Shown here piece after piece: positions 50,319 to 61,720 of a DNA stretch of 64,000 bases (its first letter is position 1; each line of letters begins with the position of its first letter). Origin of the DNA: Prochlorococcus sp. AG-347-J22 (GTDB taxonomy: Bacteria > Cyanobacteriota > Cyanobacteriia > PCC-6307 > Cyanobiaceae); NCBI GenBank assembly GCA_003279005.1, contig QCBY01000003.1:85866-149865 (forward strand). Reading direction: 5' to 3'. A program made the position numbers and the translations under genes. Below the pieces are notes generated by a model. The model made no database searches. It was not told where the DNA came from and was given only the letters and a program-made list of their open reading frames with translations.

Positions 50319-50918
50319 TTGATAACTTTTACCAAACCACTTTCAAAATTAATCGGCCATTTTGAAAAATTTCCAGGAATTGGTCCAAGAACAGCACAAA
50401 GGTTGGCATTATTTATCTTAAAACAACCAGAGAGTACTATTAGAGATTTTTCTAAAGCAATTTTAGAAGCTCATAGTAATGTGGGGCATTGTAAACAATG
50501 CTTTAATTTAACATCAGAAGAAGAGTGTGAAATATGCAGAAATACTGAAAGAAATCAGAAAATAATTTGTGTAGTAGCAGAAACTAAAGATTTATTAGCA
50601 TTAGAAAGAGCAAGAGAGTTTAAAGGGGTCTACCATGTTATTGGGGGTTTAATTTCGCCAATGGATTCAATTGGTCCAGAATTATTAGAGATCAGAAGCT
50701 TGGTAGAGAGAGTAAGTAAATCAGAGGTTGATGAAATTATACTGGCATTAACTCCAAGTGTTGAAGGTGATACCACAAGCCTATATATAGGAAAATTATT
50801 AACCCCTTTTACAAAAGTAACAAGAATCGCTTATGGACTTCCTATGGGTAGTGAACTTGAATACGTAGATGAAGTTACTCTTTCGAGAGCCTTAGAAGGT
50901 AGAACAAACTTAATTTAA
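50319..50918 (+). CDS. recR: Recombination mediator protein RecR
   Basis: A 199-residue protein with the helix-hairpin-helix start [18 protein letters not shown] (18-35), a zinc finger (C57..C60...C69..C72: [17 protein letters not shown]), and a Toprim domain ([15 protein letters not shown]...). [23 protein letters not shown] and [20 protein letters not shown] close the protein. RecR works with RecO/RecF in RecA loading at gaps. It starts at TTG. lipA begins one base after its stop. Confidence 0.96.
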   Translation: MITFTKPLSKLIGHFEKFPGIGPRTAQRLALFILKQPESTIRDFSKAILEAHSNVGHCKQCFNLTSEEECEICRNTERNQKIICVVAETKDLLALERAREFKGVYHVIGGLISPMDSIGPELLEIRSLVERVSKSEVDEIILALTPSVEGDTTSLYIGKLLTPFTKVTRIAYGLPMGSELEYVDEVTLSRALEGRTNLI

Positions 50919-50919
50919 A

Positions 50920-51819
50920 ATGGAAGATACAAATCAGATTAAAGTAGAGAGAATTTTAAGGCTCCCATCTTGGATAAAATTTCCTATTAGTAGGGCTTCA
51001 GAATTTGAAAGAATGCAAAGATTAATCAAAAAATCAAACATACATACAATATGTGAAGAGGGGAGATGTCCAAATAGGGCAGAATGTTATGCCTCAGGGA
51101 CGGCTACTTTTTTACTAGGAGGTTCAATTTGTTCTCGTGCTTGTGCCTTCTGCCAGGTAAGTAAAGGTAAACCTGGTGAAATAAATAAATATGAAAGCAT
51201 TCAAGTCGCTGAAGCAGTAAAAGCACTGAATTTAAAATATGTAGTATTGACAGCTGTAGCCAGAGATGACCTCGCCGATCATGGAGCTAATTTATTTGTA
51301 TCTACGATTAATGAGATTAGGAAAATAGATCCAAATATTAATATAGAAGTCCTTACTCCTGATTTATGGGGAGGAGGGAAAAGTTTTGAAGATAAAGATA
51401 AACTTCAAAAAGAAAGACTAAAAATGATCTTAGACAAAAAACCAATTTGTTTTAATCATAATCTAGAAACAGTTGAAAGACTTCAAAAAGAAGTTCGTAG
51501 AGGAGCAAGTTATAAAAATTCTATAAGTTTGCTAAAAAAAGCAAAGTCTATTGCTCCTAATATTCAAACAAAATCAGGCATAATGTTGGGTTTAGGAGAA
51601 ACATTAGCAGAAATAGAAACTACAATTCTTGATCTAAAGAAAGTTGATTGTGACCAAATTACAATTGGACAATACCTAAGACCCTCATTGAAGCACTTAT
51701 CCGTAAAGAAATATTGGGACCCAAACGAGTTTGCATACTTAGAAAGGTTTTGTAAAAAATTAAGTTTTAAAAAAGTATCTTGTGGACCTTTAGTTAGAAG
51801 CAGTTATCATGCTGGTTGA
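50920..51819 (+). CDS. lipA: Lipoyl synthase LipA
   Basis: The 299-residue radical-SAM enzyme inserts two sulfurs into octanoyl groups to make lipoyl cofactors. It has the auxiliary cluster motif CEEGRCPNRAEC (C-x4-C-x5-C, about 45-56) and the radical-SAM motif CSRACAFC (C-x3-C-x2-C, about 72-79), followed by GLGETLAEI and QYLRPSLKHLSV. The C-terminal VRSSYHAG Ser is also conserved. Length is normal. The 3' end overlaps the convergent 51807 gene by 13 bp. Confidence 0.97.
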   Translation: MEDTNQIKVERILRLPSWIKFPISRASEFERMQRLIKKSNIHTICEEGRCPNRAECYASGTATFLLGGSICSRACAFCQVSKGKPGEINKYESIQVAEAVKALNLKYVVLTAVARDDLADHGANLFVSTINEIRKIDPNINIEVLTPDLWGGGKSFEDKDKLQKERLKMILDKKPICFNHNLETVERLQKEVRRGASYKNSISLLKKAKSIAPNIQTKSGIMLGLGETLAEIETTILDLKKVDCDQITIGQYLRPSLKHLSVKKYWDPNEFAYLERFCKKLSFKKVSCGPLVRSSYHAG

Positions 51820-52316
51820 GGATTATTGATCGAAGAGAGTTTTTTCTCAATTTTATTAAGAATATGAAAACAGTCCCCTTTCATTAAAGTTCCTGCCCCA
51901 CCCCAAACTAATCTTAAGAAAAGATCTATTGGAGTAGAACCAACCTCTTTTACAATTTCAAATCCAATAATCCTAAAATATCTAACAAGTTTAATGCTAT
52001 GTCCCTCCGTATCGTAAATAGCTAATAATCTTGCTTTTTTACTATTTTTCTTTTCGATAGCCCAAGCCATACTTGTTGCCCAAATTAATTCCGAAACAAA
52101 AGGAGGAGAGGTTTTAATTATTCTTAGAGTATCGAGCTGAAGGCCTTGCTTATTTAAAAGAGTCCATCCTTTCATCTCTCCCCAAATCTTTACTATGTTG
52201 TCTTTTTGTTCAGCTACAACGATTTTAAAAAAACATAATCCAAGTGTTTCTCTTACTTGTATTTTTATTACTAGACCTAAAGAAAACGCTATTTTTTGTA
52301 ATTCATCTATTTTCAT
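51807..52316 (-). CDS. Conserved cyanobacterial protein, 169 aa
   Basis: A soluble protein: helical start (MKIDELQKIAFSLGLVIKIQ), ETLGLCFFKIVVAEQKDNIV strands, GWTLLNKQGLQLDTLRI, then KARLLAIYDTEGHSIKLVRY and FRIIGFEIVKEVGSTPIDLF. The RLLAIYDTE...RYFR.IGF pattern recalls an acetyltransferase-like or regulatory fold, but I cannot assign one. It is conserved next to the lipA/bioB region in related genomes as far as I recall. It is the last gene downstream of trhO on the minus strand. Confidence 0.75.
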   Translation of the reverse strand: MKIDELQKIAFSLGLVIKIQVRETLGLCFFKIVVAEQKDNIVKIWGEMKGWTLLNKQGLQLDTLRIIKTSPPFVSELIWATSMAWAIEKKNSKKARLLAIYDTEGHSIKLVRYFRIIGFEIVKEVGSTPIDLFLRLVWGGAGTLMKGDCFHILNKIEKKLSSINNPQPA

Positions 52317-52327
52317 AATTTTATCTA

Positions 52328-53260
52328 TTAATCCTTATACAATTTTTGATTTTTATCTTTTAACTTATTTAGCTGTTTTTGTCTTTCTTCAAATCTTTTT
52401 TTATCTTCATCTGTAAATTGGTTAATACAATAATGACATTGTATACCCTTTATGTATTCCTTTTTTTTTTGATCTTCAAGAGAAATTGGCATTCCGCATG
52501 CATGACAAATTGAGTATGAACCTTTTTTTAAATCGTGATCTAAAGCTACTCTTTTATCAAAAACATAACATTCTCCTTCAAAAAGACTCTCTTCTTTTGA
52601 AATATCATCGAGGTACTTAAGAATCCCGCCTTTTAAATGGAAGATATTTTTGTAACCTTTCTTTTTTAATAAAGTGGTGGCTTTCTCGCATCTAATACCT
52701 CCGGTACAATACATAGCTATATTTTTGGGGTTTTCATTGCCTAAATGTTTATTTAAATTGTCATCTACCCACTTGGGAAACTCTCTAAAATTTTCAGTAT
52801 TTGGATTTATTGACTCTTTAAAACTTCCTATAGAAACTTCATAATGATTTCTTGTATCAATTACGATGGTATTTTGATCTTTTATTAATTTATTCCAATC
52901 AAATGAATCTATATAAGTCCCTGTACCTTTTGATGGATTTATTTCAGGAACTCCCATAGTTACTATTTCATTTTTAATTTTTATTTTTAATTTTTTGAAA
53001 ATTTTGGTATTTGAATAACTTACTTTAATATTTAATTCATTAATTCCAATAAATTTTCTAAGTAAATTAAGAACTTTTTCAATTATGTTTTCCTTAGCAC
53101 AAATAGTTCCATTAATCCCTTCTTTTGCAATTATTAATAATCCTGAAAGATCGTTCTCTTTCTCAATAGTCAATAATTTATCTTTTAGTTCAAGAATTAA
53201 GTTTTCTTGAAACGAGAAGAAAGAATAGATTGAAATTACCTTATAAATATTTTGTCTCAT
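52328..53260 (-). CDS. trhO: tRNA uridine(34) hydroxylase TrhO, rhodanese-like
   Basis: The 310-residue protein has the YceA/TrhO layout. The N-terminal domain ends near 100; then [13 protein letters not shown], the rhodanese active loop [13 protein letters not shown] (about 181-193; catalytic Cys in CTGGIR), and a C-terminal zinc-binding part with CHACGMPIS and CHYCINQF. TrhO hydroxylates U34 of tRNA in an oxygen-dependent route to ho5U/cmo5U-type modifications. Its start overlaps the bioB stop by four bases. Confidence 0.92.
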   Translation of the reverse strand: MRQNIYKVISIYSFFSFQENLILELKDKLLTIEKENDLSGLLIIAKEGINGTICAKENIIEKVLNLLRKFIGINELNIKVSYSNTKIFKKLKIKIKNEIVTMGVPEINPSKGTGTYIDSFDWNKLIKDQNTIVIDTRNHYEVSIGSFKESINPNTENFREFPKWVDDNLNKHLGNENPKNIAMYCTGGIRCEKATTLLKKKGYKNIFHLKGGILKYLDDISKEESLFEGECYVFDKRVALDHDLKKGSYSICHACGMPISLEDQKKKEYIKGIQCHYCINQFTDEDKKRFEERQKQLNKLKDKNQKLYKD

Positions 53261-54264
53261 AAAGACGAAACTGTTTTATTACAAGATTCGAAATCATTGT
53301 TAAAAAGAACCCCTACTTCTTTAAGTAATTTTCTGTCCTCTTGAAAAGATGGATTTGAGGTAGTAAGTAACTCATCTCCATAGAAAATAGAATTTGCCCC
53401 ACATTGAAAACATAAAATTTGAGCCTCTTTAGTTAAATTCTCCCTACCTGCACTTAATCTAATTTTACTCTTTGGCATGAGAATCCTTGCAGTAGCTATC
53501 ATTCTTATCATCTCTAAAGAGTCTATTTCCTTATTATCTTCTAGTTTTGTACCTTCTATAGCTACTAATAAATTAATGGGGACACTTTCAGGATGAGGAT
53601 TCATATTTGAGAGGACTTCTAAAAAAGAGGCTCTATCTCCCATGTTTTCTCCTAAACCTATTATTCCTCCACAACATACATTTATGCCCGCATTTCTGAC
53701 TCTTTTAATAGTATCTAATCTATCTTGATAAGTTCTTGTCGTAATAATATTTTCATAATATTCAGGACTTGTATCGAGATTATGGTTATAGGCTGTTAAA
53801 CCCGCATTTGCAAGTTTTGAGGCTTGCTCATCAGTAAGCATACCTGCTGTTACACATGCCTCCATTCCAAGTTCTCTTACCCCTTTAACCATTTCTAACA
53901 TTGAGTTGAAAGGTTTCCCATCTCTAATTTCTCTCCAAGCCCACCCCATACAAAATCTATCTGCCCCTTCTTTTTTTGCTATTTTGGCTCTTTTCAAAAC
54001 ATTTTCAACTTCGAATTGAGGGTGACTTTTTATTTGGCTGGCACTATATATTGATTGGCTACAATATGAACAATCTTCTTCGCACCCTCCTGTTTTCACG
54101 CTAAAAAGAGAGGCTAATTGGACTTTATATTGATTAAACTTTCTGTGAATAATTTGAGCTTCCCACATTAAATCTATTAAAGGGGTATTTAATATTTCCA
54201 AAATCTCCTCAATATTCCAATCAAATCTAATTTTGCTAAATCTTTCAATATCTCTATTATTCAT
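53257..54264 (-). CDS. bioB: Biotin synthase BioB
   Basis: The 335-residue radical-SAM enzyme converts dethiobiotin to biotin. The cluster motif is [11 protein letters not shown] (C-x3-C-x2-C, about 59-69). [42 protein letters not shown] and [20 protein letters not shown] are conserved blocks, and the [12 protein letters not shown] end is typical. Length is normal. The four-base overlap with trhO indicates an operon. Confidence 0.97.
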   Translation of the reverse strand: MNNRDIERFSKIRFDWNIEEILEILNTPLIDLMWEAQIIHRKFNQYKVQLASLFSVKTGGCEEDCSYCSQSIYSASQIKSHPQFEVENVLKRAKIAKKEGADRFCMGWAWREIRDGKPFNSMLEMVKGVRELGMEACVTAGMLTDEQASKLANAGLTAYNHNLDTSPEYYENIITTRTYQDRLDTIKRVRNAGINVCCGGIIGLGENMGDRASFLEVLSNMNPHPESVPINLLVAIEGTKLEDNKEIDSLEMIRMIATARILMPKSKIRLSAGRENLTKEAQILCFQCGANSIFYGDELLTTSNPSFQEDRKLLKEVGVLFNNDFESCNKTVSSL

Positions 54265-54315
54265 TATTTAATTAGTGAAATAAATAGAATCTTCGTAAGA
54301 TTCATTTGGTAATGA

Positions 54316-55074
54316 TTATATACCTCCAAAACGCCTATCCCTTGATTGATAATCAATTATTGCTTTAAAAAATTCAATTTTGTCAAAATCAGGCCACATT
54401 ACATCAGTTACATAAATCTCGGAATAAGCTAATTGCCATAAAAGAAAATTACTAATCCTTTTTTCACCACTTGTGCGTATTAATAACTCAGGATCATTAG
54501 AACCTTTTAGTAATAATTCTGATTGAAACAATTGTTCGTTGATATCATCAGGTTTGATTTCTCCAGCGAAATACATTAGGGCTATTTTTTTTGCAACCTT
54601 TACTATCTCTTGTCTGCCTCCATAATTGATACAAATATTCAATGTAAAATCCTTATTATTTTTTGTAAGGGATTCTGCGCTATTGATAATCAATTTTAAG
54701 CCTTCAGGAAAAGGAGTTAAATCACCAATAAAATTAATTCTTATTAAGTTTTTGTGTATTTGTTCAATTTCTTTATTTATTACCTTTTCAAATAAATCTA
54801 TAAGGAAATCCACTTCTTTAGCAGGCCTTGACCAATTCTCTGTGGAAAATGCATAAGCTGTTAGAGTTTTACATCCTATATCTTTAGAGACTTTTATAAT
54901 TTCTTTTAATACACTTACACCTTTGTTATGACCAAATGTTCTAGGGAAACCTTTTTTTATTGCCCATCTTCCATTACCATCCATAATTATTGCTATGTGT
55001 TTTGGGACTCTAAGTTTATCTATTTCACTAGATAATTTAGAGTTCTCTTTAGTTGATATGTTTTGCGATCTCAT
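54316..55074 (-). CDS. uppS: Undecaprenyl diphosphate synthase UppS
   Basis: A 252-residue cis-prenyltransferase: HIAIIMDGNGRWA (about 26-38), HNKGVSVLKEII, ENWSRP, INYGGRQEIV and LLIRTSGEKRISNFLLWQLA, all signature regions. It condenses IPP units on FPP to make the C55 carrier lipid for peptidoglycan and surface glycans. Length is standard. Adjacent to cdaA (11-bp gap), same strand. Confidence 0.96.
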   Translation of the reverse strand: MRSQNISTKENSKLSSEIDKLRVPKHIAIIMDGNGRWAIKKGFPRTFGHNKGVSVLKEIIKVSKDIGCKTLTAYAFSTENWSRPAKEVDFLIDLFEKVINKEIEQIHKNLIRINFIGDLTPFPEGLKLIINSAESLTKNNKDFTLNICINYGGRQEIVKVAKKIALMYFAGEIKPDDINEQLFQSELLLKGSNDPELLIRTSGEKRISNFLLWQLAYSEIYVTDVMWPDFDKIEFFKAIIDYQSRDRRFGGI

Positions 55075-55084
55075 GAATTAATCT

Positions 55085-55963
55085 CTAATCTGATTTATTT
55101 GGATCATTTTCAATAATGATTTTATCATTGGTATTAATATTTTGGGAAAAAGTGCTTTTGTTTGCAGATGATTTTGGATTCCCTAATGAATTTTGATTTC
55201 CCACTAATTTTATAAGAAGCTCCTGTAATCGGCTACTTGTAATAGGTCTCTCAAGTTTTCCTTGATTAGCCAATGATAAAGTACCTGTTTCTTCTGATAC
55301 TACAATGCAAATACATCGGTCGAATCTTTCAGTAATTCCTAATGCAGCTAGATGTCTTGTACCGTAGCGACTGATGCCTTGCCTAGATAGAGGCAGTATT
55401 ACTCCAGCAGAAATAATTTTATTACCTTTTACTAAAACAGCACCGTCATGTAATGGGGTATCTGTTGCAAATAGATTAATTAACAAATCAGTAGACAATT
55501 GTGCTTCAATATTTATGCCTGAATATAAAAAATCTTCTGGTCTTAAATCGCTACCTAAATCTACAACTATTAAAGCTCCTTTTCTATTTTGAGAAAGTTT
55601 TCCTGCTGCTTCAACTAACTGGTTAACTGTTGTAGATGTAGCCCTAAATTCTCTAGGTGGGTTGCCTAATAATACAGCTAACCTGCCAGTACCTAATAAT
55701 TCCAATAACCTTCTTAACTCTCCTTGCCAAAGAATTGCTAGAGATAAAGAACAAGCTAAAACTACTGCGTCAATTAATTTTGAAGTTAGAGGAAGATACG
55801 CATATCTTTGAATAAACCACGCAAAAGAAACCAAAAATAAATATCCTCTTAGAAGCCATAATGTTCTTTGTTCTTTAACTCTCGAGAATAATAAAATTCC
55901 AAATCCAGCTGCAAATAAAACATCTAATAAAATCTTTAAATTTATAAACCCCCAAAAATTCAC
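55085..55963 (-). CDS. cdaA: Diadenylate cyclase CdaA
   Basis: A 292-residue protein with two to three N-terminal membrane helices (about 10-85) and a DisA_N cyclase domain. The catalytic motifs are LHDGAVLVKGN (DGA, about 185) and GTRHLAALGITER (RHR-type, GTRH at about 217). It makes cyclic di-AMP, a regulator of potassium and osmotic balance. The C-terminal tail is Asn/Lys/Ser-rich. Located between lysA and uppS, as in other picocyanobacteria. Confidence 0.94.
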   Translation of the reverse strand: MNFWGFINLKILLDVLFAAGFGILLFSRVKEQRTLWLLRGYLFLVSFAWFIQRYAYLPLTSKLIDAVVLACSLSLAILWQGELRRLLELLGTGRLAVLLGNPPREFRATSTTVNQLVEAAGKLSQNRKGALIVVDLGSDLRPEDFLYSGINIEAQLSTDLLINLFATDTPLHDGAVLVKGNKIISAGVILPLSRQGISRYGTRHLAALGITERFDRCICIVVSEETGTLSLANQGKLERPITSSRLQELLIKLVGNQNSLGNPKSSANKSTFSQNINTNDKIIIENDPNKSD

Positions 55964-55990
55964 ATTAAAATTTAATTTATTTAAATGTAC

Positions 55991-57364
55991 CTAACTTTGA
56001 TTGATAAAGCGATCGGGTAATACATCGTATTTAAGAAGATCAAGAGGAGTTTCTCTTTTTTGGATAATCTCTGCCTCCCCATTACACACTAAAAGTGAAG
56101 CAGGCTTGGGAATCCTGTTGTAATTAGAACTCATCGAATTATTATATGCACCAGTCCCAAAAACACAAATTAAATCTCCCGTTTTGCAATTACCTAGCTC
56201 AAGTTCTTTAAATAAAACATCTCCGGATTCACAATGCTTACCTGCGACGGTATATTTATTTTTGGAATTTCTATTTAAAGGATTATTTACTAAACAAGCA
56301 GAATAATTAGATTGATATGTAATTGGTCTGGGATTATCACTCATTCCACCATCAACTGATAAGTATGTTCTTATCCCAGGAATTTTTTTAAACGCGCCAA
56401 TTTTGTATATTGTTACGCCGGCAGTAGAAACTATAGATCTACCTGGCTCACACATAAGTACAGGTAAATCTAATTTATTTTTTTTGCATGCTTCTACAAC
56501 AGATAATGAAACTGTTTTGATCCATTCATCAATGGAAGGGGGATCATCTTCCTGGGTGTATTTAATTCCTAATCCACCTCCAACATTTAGTTCTTTTATT
56601 TTGTGTCCAAATTCTTTAGCTTGCAGGATAACATTAACCATAATTTCTCCAAGATCTTTATGTGGATCAAGTTCGAAGATCTGAGACCCGATATGAGCAT
56701 GCAATCCAATTAATTTTAAATGCTTAGTTTTGTTTAATACTAAAAATAACCTATTTAAAGACTCAATTCCAAAACCGAACTTGCTATCAAATGATCCGGT
56801 TCTAATATATTCATGAGTGTGGCATTCTATTCCAGGGGTAAACCTAATCATTATTTCCAGATCGTAATTTAATGAATCAGATATCTCTTCTAATCTTCTT
56901 AAGTCATGATCATTATCTACGATTACTTTAATTTTATTTTTTATGGCAAATGCTATTTCCTTATCAGATTTATTATTTCCATGAAAAACAATTTTGTCAT
57001 TTGGAACGCCACCTTTTAAAGCCGTTAATAATTCACCTTCTGAAACAGCATCAAGACCAAATCCTTCTGAAGCTACCAAATTACTCATAAAAAGCGAACT
57101 ATTTGCCTTAGATGCATATATTGGGAGGGATACTCCTGGATAATATTTCTCTAATGCTTTTTTGTACGCTCTACAGGAATTTCTTAGAGTGATTTCATCT
57201 AATATATACAATGGTGAATCGTATTTTTTTACTAAATCTTCAATAGAACATCCACCAATATTTAACTTATTAGCACTGTCAATAGTTGTAGTAACAGGTA
57301 CGATATTTTTGTTGGGGCTAACTAAATCAATTTTATTTTCTAAAAATGAATTTTTTACTTTCAT
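55991..57364 (-). CDS. lysA: Diaminopimelate decarboxylase LysA
   Basis: The 457-residue PLP enzyme performs the last step of lysine synthesis (meso-DAP to Lys). The PLP lysine is in YASKANSS (about 82-89). HGNNKSDKEI, GLHAHIGSQI, LNVGGGLGIKY, EPGRSIV, GKHCESGDVL and GTGAYNNSMSSNYN are conserved. Length is within the normal range. It is the first gene of the lysA-cdaA-uppS minus-strand group. Confidence 0.97.
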   Translation of the reverse strand: MKVKNSFLENKIDLVSPNKNIVPVTTTIDSANKLNIGGCSIEDLVKKYDSPLYILDEITLRNSCRAYKKALEKYYPGVSLPIYASKANSSLFMSNLVASEGFGLDAVSEGELLTALKGGVPNDKIVFHGNNKSDKEIAFAIKNKIKVIVDNDHDLRRLEEISDSLNYDLEIMIRFTPGIECHTHEYIRTGSFDSKFGFGIESLNRLFLVLNKTKHLKLIGLHAHIGSQIFELDPHKDLGEIMVNVILQAKEFGHKIKELNVGGGLGIKYTQEDDPPSIDEWIKTVSLSVVEACKKNKLDLPVLMCEPGRSIVSTAGVTIYKIGAFKKIPGIRTYLSVDGGMSDNPRPITYQSNYSACLVNNPLNRNSKNKYTVAGKHCESGDVLFKELELGNCKTGDLICVFGTGAYNNSMSSNYNRIPKPASLLVCNGEAEIIQKRETPLDLLKYDVLPDRFINQS

Positions 57365-57461
57365 AGGAACTCTTTCTCACAAAACCATTCTACAACTTTC
57401 AGAACTTCTATAATAAAATTATTTTTAAAAAGAATTTTTTTAAGGGATATGAATTAATTCG

Positions 57462-57899
57462 ATGCTTTCAATTAAAGAAATTGATCATGAACAATTTGAA
57501 TTATGTTATGAATTAGATTCAAATACAATTTGTTTATGGACTAAAAATCAATGGGAAAGCGAGTTTAAAAAAAGAGGAGTCAAAGTAGTCGCGTTAATAT
57601 TAAAAAAAGAGATAATTGGAGTTTATGTTGTTCATACAATAATTAATGAAGTCCAAATTAATTATTTTTCTATTAAAAAAAGATTTCGTAGAAAAGGTTA
57701 TGGCAGTTATTTAATGAACTATTTGATAGAACAATGTGAAAAATTGAATATTGAAAAATTATTATTGGAAGTTTCGGAAACTAATTCAATCGCTAAGGTT
57801 TTTTATGGTAAATACAATTTCTTAACTGTTGGGAGAAGAAAAAATTACTATAAAGACGGTACTGACGCTGTTTTAAAAGAAAAAAAACTCATAAAGTAA
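57462..57899 (+). CDS. rimI: RimI-type GNAT N-acetyltransferase
   Basis: A 145-residue GNAT-fold protein with the acetyl-CoA loop FRRKGYGSYLMNYL (R-x-x-G-x-G/A, about 74-87), a preceding VQINYFSIKK strand and LLLEVSETNSIAKVFYGKYNF afterwards. The pattern fits RimI, which acetylates the N-terminus of ribosomal protein S18, though other N-acetyltransferases are possible. Start chosen at ATG 57462 following an AAGGG site. Confidence 0.83.
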   Translation: MLSIKEIDHEQFELCYELDSNTICLWTKNQWESEFKKRGVKVVALILKKEIIGVYVVHTIINEVQINYFSIKKRFRRKGYGSYLMNYLIEQCEKLNIEKLLLEVSETNSIAKVFYGKYNFLTVGRRKNYYKDGTDAVLKEKKLIK

Positions 57900-58075
57900 T
57901 TTTTTTTTTTTGTGCGGATTACCAGAATCCTTGAAAACACTTTAATAAGCTGCTATGCCATCGATAAAATTAGTTTATTTTAAAAAAAATTAAAGGTTTG
58001 GGTATTCACAAAAGCTCATTTTGAACACAAAATTGTCTTAATGCTGGTAAGTTATAAATAGGGATTCAATCTTCA

Positions 58076-60607
58076 ATGTTTGAAAGATTTACAGAAAAAG
58101 CTATAAAAGTCATCATGCTTGCTCAAGAGGAAGCTAGAAGACTTGGACATAATTTTGTCGGCACTGAACAAATTTTGTTGGGTTTGATAGGTGAAGGTAC
58201 CGGTGTAGCAGCAAAGGTGCTTAAATCACTAGGAGTAAACTTAAAAGACTCTAGAATTGAAGTTGAGAAGATAATTGGTAGAGGCTCTGGTTTTGTAGCA
58301 GTAGAAATCCCTTTTACCCCAAGAGCAAAAAGGGTACTGGAATTATCCTTAGAAGAGGCACGCCAGTTGGGACATAATTATATTGGCACAGAGCATCTAC
58401 TTTTAGGTTTGATTAGAGAAGGAGAGGGCGTCGCTGCAAGGGTTTTAGAAAATTTAGGAATTGATTTAACCAAAGTTAGGACACAGGTAATAAGAATGCT
58501 TGGAGAGACAGCTGAAGTTGGGACTGGTGGAAGTTCTCAAAATAAGGGAAATTTAAAGACAGCAACTCTTGACGAATTCGGTACCAATTTAACCAAACTT
58601 GCAAGTGAATCAAAGCTTGATCCAGTTGTTGGACGTCATGATGAAATTGACAGAGTTGTTCAGATTCTAGGTAGAAGAACTAAAAACAATCCAGTTTTAA
58701 TAGGTGAGCCTGGAGTAGGAAAGACAGCAATAGCTGAAGGTTTAGCACAAAGAATTCAACTTGGAGAAATACCTGACATCCTTGAAGATAAAAGGGTTTT
58801 AACTCTTGACATTGGTCTTCTTGTGGCAGGAACAAAATATAGAGGTGAATTTGAAGAGAGACTAAAGAAAATAATGGAAGAAATTAAATCAGCTGGAAAT
58901 GTTATTTTAGTTATAGATGAAGTTCATACTTTAATCGGAGCGGGAGCTGCTGAAGGTGCTATTGATGCTGCTAATATATTAAAGCCAGCTTTAGCGAGAG
59001 GTGAGTTGCAATGCATAGGAGCTACAACCTTAGATGAATATAGAAAACATATCGAAAGAGATGCTGCTTTAGAAAGAAGATTTCAACCGGTAATGGTTGG
59101 AGAACCTTCCATCGAAGATACGATAGAAATTTTAAAAGGGTTAAGAGAACGTTACGAACAACATCATCGTTTAAAAATAACGGATGAAGCTCTTGAAGCA
59201 GCAGTTCACTTAGGTGATCGTTACATATCTGATAGATTTTTACCAGATAAGGCTATTGACCTCATAGACGAAGCCGGAAGCAGAGTGAGATTAATTAACT
59301 CTAAACTTCCACCTGAAGCCAAACAAATTGATAAAGAATTAAGGCAAGTACAAAAACAAAAAGAGGAATCTGTAAGAGATCAAGATTTTGATCAAGCTGG
59401 ACAGTTAAGGGAAAAAGAGATTGAATTGTCTGCGAAAATAAAAGAACTTTTAGAAAATAAAAAAGAAAGTGTTGATAAAAATGACTCGAATAACACTTTA
59501 GAAACTGTATTAGATAATACAAGTATTGTTCATAATCCTCTCGTTAGTGAGGAAGATGTAGCTCATATAGTAGCTTCATGGACAGGAGTTCCTGTACAGA
59601 AATTAACAGAAACTGAATCTGTCAAACTTCTCAATATGGAGGATACATTACATCAAAGATTAATAGGACAAGATGAGGCTGTTAAAGCAGTATCCAAAGC
59701 CATAAGAAGAGCTAGAGTTGGGTTGAAAAATCCTAATAGACCTATTGCAAGTTTTATTTTTTCAGGCCCTACCGGTGTAGGAAAAACAGAATTAACTAAA
59801 TCCTTAGCATCATATTTCTTCGGCAGTGAAGAAGCTATGATCAGATTGGATATGTCTGAATTTATGGAAAGACATACTGTTAGCAAACTAATTGGTTCCC
59901 CTCCCGGTTATGTAGGTTTTAATGAAGGTGGCCAACTCACAGAAGCTGTAAGAAGGAGACCTTACACAGTAGTTTTATTTGATGAGGTAGAAAAAGCTCA
60001 TCCAGATGTATTCAATCTATTATTGCAACTACTTGAAGATGGAAGGTTAACAGACTCAAAAGGTAGAACAGTAGATTTCAAAAATACACTCTTAATAATG
60101 ACTTCTAATATTGGTTCAAAAGTTATTGAAAAAGGTGGTGGTGGTCTAGGGTTCGAATTTTCTGGAGATTCTGTTGAAGATAGTCAATATAACAGGATTA
60201 AATCTCTTGTAAATGAGGAATTAAAACAATACTTCAGACCAGAATTCTTAAACAGACTCGATGAAATAATTGTATTTAGGCAATTAACTAAGAACGAAGT
60301 AAAAGATATTGCAGAAATAATGTTAAAGGAAGTTTTTTCTCGACTAAATGACAAGGGTATAAAATTGGAGGTAACTGATGCATTTAAAGAGAGGCTTGTT
60401 GAAGAAGGTTATAACCCTTCCTATGGAGCAAGGCCTCTAAGGAGAGCAGTTATGCGTTTATTAGAAGATAGTTTGGCTGAAGAGGTTTTATCAGGAAGAA
60501 TAAAAGATGGGGATAAAGCATTAGTTGATGTTGACGAGAATAAGAAAGTTACAGTAAATATCTCTTCAGAAAATTCTTCACAAGAATTGGCAGGGGCTAA
60601 TTTTTAA
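58076..60607 (+). CDS. clpC: Clp protease ATP-binding chaperone ClpC
   Basis: The 843-residue AAA+ protein has two N-terminal Clp repeats (1-75, 80-150), Walker A1 GEPGVGKTA (about 211), a UVR-type middle domain ([20 protein letters not shown], about 418-455), Walker A2 GPTGVGKTE (about 565), and a C-terminal arm. The UVR region identifies ClpC rather than ClpA/ClpB. It unfolds substrates for ClpP-type proteases and is essential in cyanobacteria. Length is typical. Confidence 0.97.
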   Translation: MFERFTEKAIKVIMLAQEEARRLGHNFVGTEQILLGLIGEGTGVAAKVLKSLGVNLKDSRIEVEKIIGRGSGFVAVEIPFTPRAKRVLELSLEEARQLGHNYIGTEHLLLGLIREGEGVAARVLENLGIDLTKVRTQVIRMLGETAEVGTGGSSQNKGNLKTATLDEFGTNLTKLASESKLDPVVGRHDEIDRVVQILGRRTKNNPVLIGEPGVGKTAIAEGLAQRIQLGEIPDILEDKRVLTLDIGLLVAGTKYRGEFEERLKKIMEEIKSAGNVILVIDEVHTLIGAGAAEGAIDAANILKPALARGELQCIGATTLDEYRKHIERDAALERRFQPVMVGEPSIEDTIEILKGLRERYEQHHRLKITDEALEAAVHLGDRYISDRFLPDKAIDLIDEAGSRVRLINSKLPPEAKQIDKELRQVQKQKEESVRDQDFDQAGQLREKEIELSAKIKELLENKKESVDKNDSNNTLETVLDNTSIVHNPLVSEEDVAHIVASWTGVPVQKLTETESVKLLNMEDTLHQRLIGQDEAVKAVSKAIRRARVGLKNPNRPIASFIFSGPTGVGKTELTKSLASYFFGSEEAMIRLDMSEFMERHTVSKLIGSPPGYVGFNEGGQLTEAVRRRPYTVVLFDEVEKAHPDVFNLLLQLLEDGRLTDSKGRTVDFKNTLLIMTSNIGSKVIEKGGGGLGFEFSGDSVEDSQYNRIKSLVNEELKQYFRPEFLNRLDEIIVFRQLTKNEVKDIAEIMLKEVFSRLNDKGIKLEVTDAFKERLVEEGYNPSYGARPLRRAVMRLLEDSLAEEVLSGRIKDGDKALVDVDENKKVTVNISSENSSQELAGANF

Positions 60608-60619
60608 CCCTACCATTAT

Positions 60620-61715
60620 ATGCAGTTAATATCTCCAGAAAAAATATTTAGGGGTAATGGTGCATGGTTAAAAGCTTTGCCTGAAATTAAAAAAGTGTCT
60701 AAAAGTCCTTTACTTTTAGGAAGGAGTTTATCAACTAATAAAATTAGACAACAAATTTATGAAGATCTGAATAATGAGAATTTGGATATATATCTATCAA
60801 ATTTAGAATTCGATTGTTGTTATGAAGATCTTGAGAGAATAAAAAAATTTATAGTTAAGAATAATTGTGATTCTATTATTGCTACAGGGGGGGGGGAAAG
60901 TTTTAGATGCAGGAAAATTTTTAGCAGATTCTCTTTCTATTCCAGTAATTACCGTTCCTTTAAGTCCATCTACATGCGCAGGTTGGACTGCTTTATCAAA
61001 TATTTATACAATTAATGGGCAATTTATTGAGGACGTTCAGCTGAAAGCTTGTCCTAAAATATTAGTACTCGATCATGCATTTATCGAAACAGCACCTAAG
61101 AGAACACTTGCTAGCGGAATAGCAGATGCTTTAGCCAAATGGTATGAATCTTCTTTAACTAGTTCAAGGGTTGAAGATGGACTTGTTCAACAAGCAATTC
61201 AAATATCTAGAGTTTTAAGAGATCAGTTACTTATAGATGGAGAAAATGCATACAAAAGGCAATCTACTCAAAATCTTTCCTGGTGCAATGTGGTAGAAGG
61301 ATGTGCACTTACTGCTGGATTGATTGGAGGAATAGGTGGAGAAAAGTGTAGAACTGCAGCAGCCCATGCTATTCATAATGCTATCACGCAAATAGTCTCA
61401 ACTCATAAGCCATTACATGGCGAAATTGTTGGAGTTGGAATAATATTGCAACTAAAACTTGAAGAAAAAATAAATAATAATAAATTAGCTTATCAATCTA
61501 TTAAACAGCTTTTAGTCTTAATGAAAAAATTAAATTTACCAACTACTATTGCCGAATTAGGAATCAATGTTTTTGAAAATAATAATTTACAGAAAATTGC
61601 TGAATTCACATGTAGAGATAAATCTGAGATTCATTATTTACCTTTTGAAATTAATCAGAAAGATATAATTGAAACTATAACAAATTCAGAAAAACAAAAA
61701 ATTAAACTATTTTAA
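60620..61715 (+). pseudogene. Glycerol dehydrogenase-like (GldA family), frameshift in G10 run
   Basis: The first frame (60620-60896) gives an N-terminal Rossmann-like part ending IIATGG; the second continues GGGKVLDAGKFLADSLSIPV, TVPLSPSTCAGWTALSNIYT, VLDHAFIETAPKRTLASGIA, AHAIHNAITQ and HGEIVGVGI, matching the NAD-binding and metal-binding regions of GldA/iron-type alcohol dehydrogenases. Joining needs one G less than the ten present at 60887-60896. It might be a true disruption, a sequencing error in the homopolymer, or slippage. Picocyanobacterial members are annotated as glycerol dehydrogenase-like; actual substrate unclear. Confidence 0.8.
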
Positions 61716-61720
61716 ATAAC

